Of a stretch of 31,582 bases of DNA, positions 8,030-14,831 are shown piece after piece (the first letter of the stretch is position 1; every line of letters begins with the position of its first letter). The position numbers and the translations under genes were made by a program. A model generated the notes under the pieces. That model saw nothing but the letters and a program-made list of their open reading frames with translations, did no database searches and was not told where the DNA came from. Source of the stretch: JBALVO01 sp036961445 (lineage in GTDB: Bacteria; Pseudomonadota; Gammaproteobacteria; Pseudomonadales; Halieaceae); contig JBALVO010000038.1 of assembly GCA_036961445.1 (NCBI GenBank), forward strand, positions 1 to 31,582. Direction: 5' to 3'.

Positions 8030-9505
8030 TTGAATTTTATGCTGACACTTGCAGACAACACTTTATTGCGTTCGCAACTCTATATCGATGGTAACTGGGT
8101 GGATGCCGACAATGGTGCCACCATGGGAGTATTCAATCCGGCTAATAAAGAAAAGATTATTGATATCCCCAATGCCGGGGCAGAAGAAACCCGCCGTGCT
8201 ATCGAAGCGGCGGAAACTGCCTTTGAAAGCTGGCGCGGAGTCGTTGCAAAACAGCGGTCAGCTATTTTGAAACGCTGGTTCCAGCTAATCATGGAACATC
8301 AGGAAGACCTGGCGCAACTTATGACAGCTGAACAGGGCAAGCCATTGGCCGAATCCCGCGGCGAAGTCGCCTACGGTGCGGCGTTTGTTGAATGGTTTGC
8401 AGAAGAAGGGCGCCGCGTCTATGGCGACACTATCAGTGCCAACAACGCTAACCAGCGCATCGTCACCGTAAAACAGCCCGTTGGGGTAGTCGCCGCCATC
8501 ACCCCCTGGAACTTTCCTATCGCGATGATTACACGTAAGGTAGCGCCGGCCCTCGCTGCTGGCTGCACTATCCTTTTGAAGCCGGCCACAGAGACGCCAT
8601 TGTGCGCCTTGGCACTGGCCGAACTGGGCCAACGTGCCGGCATTCCCGCCGGCGTCTTCAGCGTTGTCGCAGGCAACAACGCCAGGGCCATCGGCGGTGA
8701 GATGACCGGCAACCCCATCGTGCGCAAATTGACATTCACCGGCTCCACCGAGATCGGCAAGATACTCATGGAGCAATGTGCGCGCACGGTTAAAAAAACC
8801 TCGATGGAGCTTGGCGGTAATGCACCGTTCATTGTCTTCGATGACGCTGACCTGGACGCGGCTGTTGTTGGCGCCATGGCCTCAAAATACCGCAACGCAG
8901 GACAAACCTGTGTCTGCGCTAACCGCATCCTGGTGCAGGAATCGGTATTCGACGAATTCTCCAATAAACTGCTGGCAGCGGTGCAACAGCTGAAAGTGGG
9001 CAATGGGGCAGATGACGGCGTGACCATTGGTCCGCTGATTAATGACGATGCGTTCAACAAAGTCAGTGCCATTGTCGAACAGGCCACCGCGAACGGTGCC
9101 AAAGTGCTAATCGGTGGCCCCGGAACACCAACCGAAGGGAGAAATTTTTACCCACCCACTGTACTGGTCGATGTGGACGACACCATGGATGTCTACAAAG
9201 AGGAGATTTTTGGCCCTATCGCACCCCTGTTTAAATTTAAAACCGAAGAAGAAGCGATCCGCATCGGTAACGATACCCCATTTGGCCTGTCTGCCTATTT
9301 TTACGCAAGAGATATAGGTCGTATCTGGCGCGTCAGTGAAGGACTGGACTTCGGTATCGTTGGTATAAACGAGGGTGTCATCTCCACCGAGGTAGCGCCA
9401 TTTGGTGGAATGAAGGAATCGGGTATCGGCCGCGAAGGCTCCAAATACGGCATCGATGATTACCTGGAAATAAAATACCTGTGCATGGGAGGCGTGAATG
9501 ATTGA
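8030..9505 (+). CDS. NAD(P)-dependent aldehyde dehydrogenase (succinate-semialdehyde dehydrogenase-like)
   Basis: This protein of up to 491 residues is a full-length aldehyde dehydrogenase. Catalytic residues are in place: N161 (TPWNFP), K184 (LLKPA), E260 (MELGGNAP) and C294 (GQTCVCANR). The sequence pattern is of the GabD/SSADH branch, but these enzymes are often recruited for other aldehydes. The start is uncertain: TTG at 8030 is four to five bases after AAAGGA, while ATG at 8039 is about thirteen bases after it; the shorter form loses three residues only. It follows the molybdopterin enzyme by 67 bases and precedes the TetR gene. In this setting it is a candidate for oxidising the aldehyde released by carotenoid-type cleavage. 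Confidence 0.9.
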   Translation: MNFMLTLADNTLLRSQLYIDGNWVDADNGATMGVFNPANKEKIIDIPNAGAEETRRAIEAAETAFESWRGVVAKQRSAILKRWFQLIMEHQEDLAQLMTAEQGKPLAESRGEVAYGAAFVEWFAEEGRRVYGDTISANNANQRIVTVKQPVGVVAAITPWNFPIAMITRKVAPALAAGCTILLKPATETPLCALALAELGQRAGIPAGVFSVVAGNNARAIGGEMTGNPIVRKLTFTGSTEIGKILMEQCARTVKKTSMELGGNAPFIVFDDADLDAAVVGAMASKYRNAGQTCVCANRILVQESVFDEFSNKLLAAVQQLKVGNGADDGVTIGPLINDDAFNKVSAIVEQATANGAKVLIGGPGTPTEGRNFYPPTVLVDVDDTMDVYKEEIFGPIAPLFKFKTEEEAIRIGNDTPFGLSAYFYARDIGRIWRVSEGLDFGIVGINEGVISTEVAPFGGMKESGIGREGSKYGIDDYLEIKYLCMGGVND

Positions 9506-9577
9506 TGCAGTGTCAGCCGCGATTCGATTAAGCAGCGACAATTCGTATATACTCGCAATCAACGCCAGCCTGTTTAA

Positions 9578-9593
9578 ATCAGTCACCCTTGTT
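9578..9593. promoter_or_regulatory. Degenerate operator-like inverted repeat upstream of the TetR gene, site 3
   Basis: ATCAG-TCACCC-TTGTT matches the shared repeat, with one mismatch in the right arm (TTG for CTG). It lies about 32 bases before the TetR start codon and after the end of the aldehyde dehydrogenase, the position expected for autoregulation. I saw no convincing -10 box. Confidence 0.45.
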
Positions 9594-9624
9594 TTTAGTC
9601 GTTGTCCCGAGGCAAACCGATCCA

Positions 9625-10323
9625 ATGTCGATCAATAAAGCAAAAAACCCCGAGAAGAAAGCCATCGCTGCAGAAGGCGGGGATATCAGCTGGCAGGCGC
9701 AAAAAAGCGCCATGACTCGCGATCGCATCCTGGACGCCGCGATTAACTGTTTCGTAGAGCTGGGGTACACCAACGTTACGACGGCCAAGGTAGCCAGTTC
9801 GGCCGGCGTATCACGCGGCGCTATGCTGCACCACTTCCCATCCAAAACCGAGCTCATTCAGGCGGCGGTGGAGTACCTTCACGACAAGCTTCTGGAAGAT
9901 TACACCCGACGAGTCGCCAGTATTCCAAAATCACTGAAAGGCCAGAAGCGCAGACGCGCGGGACTGGATGCGTACTGGGATCATCTAAGTGGCGATTTAT
10001 CCGTTGTTTACCATGAATTGTGTGTATCGAGTCGAACAGACCCGGAGCTAAAGGTCATCCTTGAAAGTTCTCAACTGCTGTTTGAACAACATGTACGCGA
10101 GTCCAACACCAACCTGTTCGAGGAGTGGAATGACCGCGGCGATCGTTTTTTGTTGGCGATGGATGTCACCAAATTCATGATGGAAGGCATGGCTGCAGGC
10201 CAACTATCCAGCGATAAAAACGAGCGAGTTGGGCGGCTACTGAACTATCTGGCTGACCGCCTGGAAGAGATTTTTGAAGACGGCGAAAGCTCCGCCATTG
10301 GCCGGCACTCTAACGGCAAGTAA
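9625..10323 (+). CDS. TetR/AcrR family transcriptional regulator
   Basis: This 232-residue protein has an N-terminal TetR helix-turn-helix: MTRDRILDAAINCFVELGY (30-48), then TTAKVASSAGVSRGAMLHHFPSK split over the recognition helices (52-74). The C-terminal ligand and dimer domain is all helical and not specific to a known ligand. The ATG at 9625 is used; a TTG at 9589 would overlap the operator-like repeat. It is the only regulator in the window, which makes it the natural candidate to bind the six ATCAG-N6-CTGAT-like repeats, one of which lies just upstream of it. It is convergent with the acyl-CoA dehydrogenase at 10364-11509. Probably a repressor released by a pathway intermediate; this is inference. 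Confidence 0.88.
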   Translation: MSINKAKNPEKKAIAAEGGDISWQAQKSAMTRDRILDAAINCFVELGYTNVTTAKVASSAGVSRGAMLHHFPSKTELIQAAVEYLHDKLLEDYTRRVASIPKSLKGQKRRRAGLDAYWDHLSGDLSVVYHELCVSSRTDPELKVILESSQLLFEQHVRESNTNLFEEWNDRGDRFLLAMDVTKFMMEGMAAGQLSSDKNERVGRLLNYLADRLEEIFEDGESSAIGRHSNGK

Positions 10324-10363
10324 TCACAAGAGTGACGAGTTCTAAAGCACCAGGGAACCGGTA

Positions 10364-11509
10364 CTAAGCAACTCCACCAGCACTCAAGTCTGCATATTTT
10401 TGCAGATAATATGCTTCATCACCGTACAGCCGCGATAGCAGCATCAGGCGTTTGTAATGATGGCCCACACATAACTCGTCGGTCATACCGATACCACCAT
10501 GTAACTGCACCGCCTCCTGCGCAACATAGCGGCTGGCTTCGCTGACCTTCACCTTCAGTGCGGCACAAGCACTAGCCGCCTGCGCGCTGCCCTCCTCCAG
10601 TTGAATCGCTGCATTGAACAACAATGAACGGGTCTCCTCTATTTTGAGGTACATATCCGCCATGCGGTGCTGCAGCACCTGGAATTTACTGATCGGCTGA
10701 CCAAATTGCTGGCGCGTGCTGGTGTATTCCACGGTCGCATCCAGTAATGACTGCATCGCACCCAGGGCTTCTCCGCCCAGCGCCACGATAGCCTCGTCAA
10801 TAACCGCTTCCATTAATGACAATCCCTGGCCAACAGTACCCAACACCTGATCCGTGCCAATTAGCACATCTTGCAACTGCACAGTCGCGCCGCTACTGCC
10901 GTCCACGGCAACGAAGGGCTGGCGCGTAATACCAGGCAGGGTCGCATCGACAATAAACAGGGTAAGCCCTCCGCGCAGGCCTTCAGCTTCGGAGATTTTT
11001 GCAGACACCACAAAAAAATCAGCACAATGCCCATTCAATACTGTCGTTTTTTCGCCTCTCAGCAGATAGTCATCGCCCTGTAGCTGCGCCGTAGTATCGA
11101 TACGATCCAGCGAGTAACCACTATTTTTTTCGGCGCAGGCAAAAGCCCATTGGGTACTGCCAGCAATGACGTCAGGGATATACTGCGCGCACTGTCGAGG
11201 GTTACCCGCGTGACGTAGAAAGCCGCCACAGGTAACTACGGTAGCAAGATAGGGTTCACGCACCAGCCCGCGACCAAGGGCTTCAGCCATTACCATCACA
11301 TCGGTAGCGCCGCCACCAATTCCACCATACTCTTCACTGAACGGCACACCCAACCAACCCAGATCCGCAAACTGCTGCCACTGCGCGGCATCGTAACCCA
11401 ATTGCGTCGTGCACAAATGCCTGTGACGCTCAACGCCACAGTTGTCGCTGACGAATTTATCCACGCTATCACGCAGCATGGTCTGCTCTTGGGTAAAGGA
11501 AAAATCCAC
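10364..11509 (-). CDS. Acyl-CoA dehydrogenase, divergent FAD-loop type
   Basis: This 381-residue flavoprotein of the acyl-CoA dehydrogenase family would form the alpha,beta double bond of a CoA thioester. The C-terminal half is typical: RQQFGQPI at 266-273 and QLHGGIGMTDE at 335-345, where the acidic residue is the likely base. The middle-domain FAD/substrate loop, usually EPxAGSD, reads AEKNSGYSLD (126-135) and is therefore degenerate, as in one partner of heteromeric steroid-type FadE pairs. The start is GTG at 11509; there is no upstream in-frame ATG and only a weak ribosome site. It is divergent from the nitroreductase across the operator-like repeat at 11598. It may need a partner subunit; the other acyl-CoA dehydrogenase here (24136-25323) is of a different subtype and distant. 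Confidence 0.85.
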   Translation of the reverse strand: MDFSFTQEQTMLRDSVDKFVSDNCGVERHRHLCTTQLGYDAAQWQQFADLGWLGVPFSEEYGGIGGGATDVMVMAEALGRGLVREPYLATVVTCGGFLRHAGNPRQCAQYIPDVIAGSTQWAFACAEKNSGYSLDRIDTTAQLQGDDYLLRGEKTTVLNGHCADFFVVSAKISEAEGLRGGLTLFIVDATLPGITRQPFVAVDGSSGATVQLQDVLIGTDQVLGTVGQGLSLMEAVIDEAIVALGGEALGAMQSLLDATVEYTSTRQQFGQPISKFQVLQHRMADMYLKIEETRSLLFNAAIQLEEGSAQAASACAALKVKVSEASRYVAQEAVQLHGGIGMTDELCVGHHYKRLMLLSRLYGDEAYYLQKYADLSAGGVA

Positions 11510-11597
11510 AATGAGGTCCGTTTTTTCAATGTTTGTTTAGTCCGGCAGCGGGAGCTGGCGATTAAAGACATGCTAGCAAAGGGAGGACTGCAAAACA

Positions 11598-11613
11598 ATC
11601 AGTCGATACTGTT
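11598..11613. promoter_or_regulatory. Operator-like inverted repeat, site 4
   Basis: ATCAG-TCGATA-CTGTT, flanked by A and T, lies in the 175-base gap between the divergent acyl-CoA dehydrogenase and nitroreductase genes and matches the shared motif. A TAGACT element at 11635-11640 could be the rightward -10 box, which would put the repeat at the -35 region. Confidence 0.62.
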
Positions 11614-11684
11614 TTATTTGAACGCATTTTGCCCTAGACTCAGTATCAACCCATGACGCTGGAAACAGGACAAGAAGAGCAAAA

Positions 11685-12341
11685 ATGCCCCACCTAAACC
11701 TGAGTGCTGACGAACTACTGACCACCACACGAGCCGTGCGCAAACGCCTGGACCTGGATAAACCGGTGGCAATGTCAGTACTTAAAGAGTGCCTGGAAAT
11801 CGCCCTGCAAGCGCCATCAGGCTCTAATTCCCAAGGCTGGCATTTTATCCTGGTTACCGATACCCACAAGAAAGCGGCGCTTGCGGCGCTTTACCAAAAA
11901 GCCTTCGCCGAGTACGAGAGTGGCCCCGCACAGCCCACCATGCTGCACACCGATGATCCCAGCATGCGCGAAGTTCAGCAGCGTGTGCTCAGCTCCGCCC
12001 AATATCTGGCGGACAATCTGGCACGGGTCCCGGCGATGTTAATTCCCTGCTGCAGCGGAAATCCCGATGCGCCCGGACTGCCACTGTCGATCATCTCGGG
12101 AATCTACGGCTCTATTCTTCCGGCTGTCTGGAGCTTTATGCTGGCGGCGCGGGAGCGCGGCCTGGGTACCTGCTGGACTACCCTGCACCTGAACTACGCT
12201 GACGAAGCCGCCGCGCTACTGAATATTCCAGACGACTTCAGTCAGGTAGCACTGATTCCAATCGCCTATACCAGGGGCACCGACTTCAAAGTTGCGCCGC
12301 GCAAGTCACTGGATCATGCGCTGCATACCAATGGCTGGTAA
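11685..12341 (+). CDS. Nitroreductase family flavoprotein
   Basis: This 218-residue protein has the FMN-binding nitroreductase fold. It shows the N-terminal TTRAVRKRLD (matching the family's R-x-VR start), APSGSNSQGWHF (about 43-54) contacting FMN, the central GIYGSILPAVWSFMLAARERGLGTCW helix region, and IPIAYTRG near the end. Family members reduce nitro groups, quinones or enones, or oxidise substrates to make unsaturated products. The ATG at 11685 fits the domain start. It is eight bases upstream of the first MaoC-like gene, so it heads a three-gene operon and probably acts on a CoA or quinone intermediate of that pathway. Confidence 0.85.
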   Translation: MPHLNLSADELLTTTRAVRKRLDLDKPVAMSVLKECLEIALQAPSGSNSQGWHFILVTDTHKKAALAALYQKAFAEYESGPAQPTMLHTDDPSMREVQQRVLSSAQYLADNLARVPAMLIPCCSGNPDAPGLPLSIISGIYGSILPAVWSFMLAARERGLGTCWTTLHLNYADEAAALLNIPDDFSQVALIPIAYTRGTDFKVAPRKSLDHALHTNGW

Positions 12342-12349
12342 TCGCTCCC

Positions 12350-12805
12350 ATGACTGACTACAGCGTCCCCGGTGAATCCGTCATAACAGGCCTGACCGGG
12401 CACCGTTTCCCCGGTGGCAGTTACACGGTTGAACACTGGGAGAATGCTCTGCTCACCGAATGTACCGGCGCAGAGCTACTGCCCAACGACATGGTTCACC
12501 CCGTGGCGCTGTTTCATATGCCCATCTTCGGGGCAGGAACATCCATCGCCGAAATGTTCGCATTGGGTCAGGCAGAATCGGATCTTTCAATTATGATCGA
12601 GAGCTACGACTGGGAAATCTTCATACCCCTGAAGGAAGAAATTTGCTACAGCATCAGCGGCGAAATTAGCAGCGCTGAACGCCGTAATAGCGCACAACTT
12701 AATGTCCACGACCGTATTCAATTTCGTTTCGAAATACATAATCCCGAGAAAATAATAGCCGCGCGCAGCACGATCACATGGCTCTATACGAGGAATACCC
12801 TGTGA
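12350..12805 (+). CDS. MaoC-like hotdog protein, likely non-catalytic partner (FAS1-type dehydratase domain)
   Basis: This 151-residue protein looks like the N-terminal, usually non-catalytic hotdog half of a MaoC-type enoyl-CoA hydratase. It has the loop FPGGSYTVEHWENALLTECTGA, DMVHP (47-51), AGTSIAEMF (62-70) and DWEIFIPLKE (87-96), which resemble the substrate-binding half of split hydratases. I see no D-x4-H catalytic pair in the usual helix. The stop codon overlaps the GTG start of the catalytic-type partner, strong evidence of translational coupling. Split hydratases of this kind are known from steroid side-chain breakdown (ChsH1/ChsH2). The family match is by pattern only and moderately certain. 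Confidence 0.7.
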   Translation: MTDYSVPGESVITGLTGHRFPGGSYTVEHWENALLTECTGAELLPNDMVHPVALFHMPIFGAGTSIAEMFALGQAESDLSIMIESYDWEIFIPLKEEICYSISGEISSAERRNSAQLNVHDRIQFRFEIHNPEKIIAARSTITWLYTRNTL

Positions 12806-13221
12806 CGCCCGCGGTGGGAGACCAGATCCCCGAGTGGGTAATGGAACACGTCTCAGCACAGCGTATGCGTACAATGGCCGCCCTGTTGCGCGACCCCAAC
12901 CCCCTTCACTGGGACAGGGACGCCGTGGCCGCTCTCCCTTTGGAACTCGGCCAGCGTACGATCAACCAGGGCCCACTGGGCCTGAGCTATATGGTGAATA
13001 TGCTGCACGCCTGGGCCGGCCCGAGCTGTATTCGCCGCATCGTAATGCGCTTCCCGCAGGTTGTGCTGGACGCAGAGTATGTGGTTGCCCGCGGCGAGGT
13101 TATGGCGCTGCGCGAGGGTCCTGAAGAACAACTGGCCGAGTGCAGGATTTGGCTGGAGCACAGCGAAAGAGGTGTACTACTGGAAGGCAGCGCAGTGGTG
13201 GCGGTGCCAAACCTCGCTTAG
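12802..13221 (+). CDS. MaoC-like (R)-enoyl-CoA hydratase, catalytic-type hotdog subunit
   Basis: This 139-residue hotdog protein carries the hydratase motif RDPNPLHWD (D31 and H36 counting from the GTG), followed by a loop INQGPLGLSYMVNML like the substrate tunnel of MaoC/R-hydratases. It would add water to an enoyl-CoA. GTG at 12802 is preferred over ATG at 12778 because GAGGA lies seven bases before it and it overlaps the TGA of the upstream gene (GTGA). The gene ends three bases before the convergent carotenoid oxygenase 2 gene. With the partner at 12350 it probably forms a heteromeric hydratase for bulky acyl-CoAs. Confidence 0.78.
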   Translation: MTPAVGDQIPEWVMEHVSAQRMRTMAALLRDPNPLHWDRDAVAALPLELGQRTINQGPLGLSYMVNMLHAWAGPSCIRRIVMRFPQVVLDAEYVVARGEVMALREGPEEQLAECRIWLEHSERGVLLEGSAVVAVPNLA

Positions 13222-13224
13222 CGA

Positions 13225-14655
13225 CTAGTTATCCGGGCGCCAGGTACCATGAAATCCGGCGGGGACACAGTGAGATAAGTGCACCTTGGCTATTGGACCT
13301 GCTGAAACCTCCAGAGCATTAAAAATATACAGGCTACTGGTCCTGGTCTCAAAGCTGGTTACCACGGACAATAAATAACCCTCCCCTTCTGCCGAATCGA
13401 CCGCAGCCGGTACGAAAAGAGCCTCAGAAGTCATCGCCTGACCGCAGGAATAGCGATCTACTGCTCCGGTCTGATGATCATAGTGGCCCACTGTATTGTA
13501 GTAGTTGTCATTGGCTTCCAACTCGCTGCGCAATTGCCCGTCCGGCGACGTATACCAACCGTGCCGGTACTCCTGGCCAACATAACGCGGGTCACATTGG
13601 GGGAATTCTGACTCGAATTCATCAATGCGCTCAAATTGTCCCCTGGCTTCAGGGTCATTCAAATCTATGGTCCAGCGCGACAGAAAAGGCTGGGCTTTGC
13701 CAGTCGACTCGCCATCAGGCGTGGGGAATAACGGCGCCTGCTCGAACTGACAGGCATCGATGGTGATCACACCGTCACGATCAAAGCCGTTCATAAAATG
13801 GAAGGCGAAGCACACATCCATCTCAATCCAGCGGATATCTTCGGCGCTGCCACCATGGCGCGGCAATATACCCAAATGCACACCCATCTCCGGCTGCCAG
13901 GCAAAGGGAGGCCCTCCTTCCATGGCGCGCTCCAAACTGCCGGTAATAGGCATTATCGGAATCATGATGTAGTTCTCAGTGATAACAAAATCGTGCACCA
14001 TCGAAGAAAAAGGCGTGGCAATAAAAACACTCTCTGTCAGAATTCCCTGGGGATTCACTTTATGCACAACGACATCAGCGGAGAATGGTCCCGTGGCCAT
14101 ATACGCAAAGAAGACCATCTCACCGGTTTTCGGGTCTATCTTGGGATGCGCCGTCATCGCGCTGTGTAGCTTGCCTCTGAAGGACCAGGTCCCAACTGAG
14201 TCAAGGCTAACCGGGTCCAGCTCATAGGGAGGGTGCCCCTCTTCCATGGTCAGCAATCGATCCGCGTGCCACACCACCGCGGTGTTGGCCAAGCCCTCCT
14301 TATCTACCAGCACAAAATCACTGTACTCAGGTTCACAATCAAAGGGATTCATTGGGTTGACCACGGCGCGGCCTTCCCTGTCTTCTATTTTCCACTTGGC
14401 CGTGCGTACCCAGCGATTACGATAATCGACTTTGCCGTCCTTGATATGAAAGGCATGCAACATACCGTCACCGGCAAACAGGTGATAGTCCCCCCGGGGG
14501 TTGTAGCGCTGATTGGGTCCATTGCGATACAAAGTCCCACAAAGATCCGCGGGGATCTCCCCCTCGACCACCAGGTCGTGGGCATCGCACTCCATCTGTA
14601 TAGGTCCGTAGGGAAAGTTCAAGAATGGATTGGTAGTGGGCATTGGGACGGCCAT
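13225..14655 (-). CDS. Carotenoid oxygenase (RPE65/CCD family), copy 2
   Basis: This 476-residue protein is a second non-heme iron carotenoid cleavage dioxygenase. The four iron-ligand histidines are H170 (TAHPK), H221 (MVHDF), H286 (AFHFMNGFD) and H469 (AGFHGTW). RNGPNQRYNP (44-53) and AGDGMLHAF (61-69) are strong family signatures, closer to the typical CCD pattern than copy 1. It starts at ATG 14655 (MAVPMPTTNPF). It is transcribed alone, divergent from the TonB receptor with the operator-like repeat at 14711-14726 between, and convergent with the MaoC-like gene three bases away. Bacterial members cleave carotenoids, apocarotenoids or lignostilbenes; the neighbouring receptor and D27-like protein make a terpenoid substrate more likely, but this is inference. 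Confidence 0.92.
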   Translation of the reverse strand: MAVPMPTTNPFLNFPYGPIQMECDAHDLVVEGEIPADLCGTLYRNGPNQRYNPRGDYHLFAGDGMLHAFHIKDGKVDYRNRWVRTAKWKIEDREGRAVVNPMNPFDCEPEYSDFVLVDKEGLANTAVVWHADRLLTMEEGHPPYELDPVSLDSVGTWSFRGKLHSAMTAHPKIDPKTGEMVFFAYMATGPFSADVVVHKVNPQGILTESVFIATPFSSMVHDFVITENYIMIPIMPITGSLERAMEGGPPFAWQPEMGVHLGILPRHGGSAEDIRWIEMDVCFAFHFMNGFDRDGVITIDACQFEQAPLFPTPDGESTGKAQPFLSRWTIDLNDPEARGQFERIDEFESEFPQCDPRYVGQEYRHGWYTSPDGQLRSELEANDNYYNTVGHYDHQTGAVDRYSCGQAMTSEALFVPAAVDSAEGEGYLLSVVTSFETRTSSLYIFNALEVSAGPIAKVHLSHCVPAGFHGTWRPDN

Positions 14656-14710
14656 GATGTTCCTCTTTATTGCGTCAATTACGAAAGGCCACAGTAGCGC
14701 CTCAATTAAA

Positions 14711-14726
14711 ATCAGTCAATTCTGTT
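14711..14726. promoter_or_regulatory. Operator-like inverted repeat, site 5
   Basis: ATCAG-TCAATT-CTGTT lies in the 176-base gap between the divergent carotenoid oxygenase 2 and TonB receptor genes. TTGTTT (14726-14731) overlaps its right end, and GATACT (14747-14752) follows at 15-base spacing as a candidate -10 box for the receptor gene, so the repeat would overlap the -35 region. Confidence 0.65.
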
Positions 14727-14831
14727 TGTTTTTAAAATGATGATTTGATACTGTAGCTGTACACCGTAAAAGCACCACTACATGCGGTATTTTACAGCTC
14801 TTATCGTGCCAGATAATCATAAGCAGTTTCA

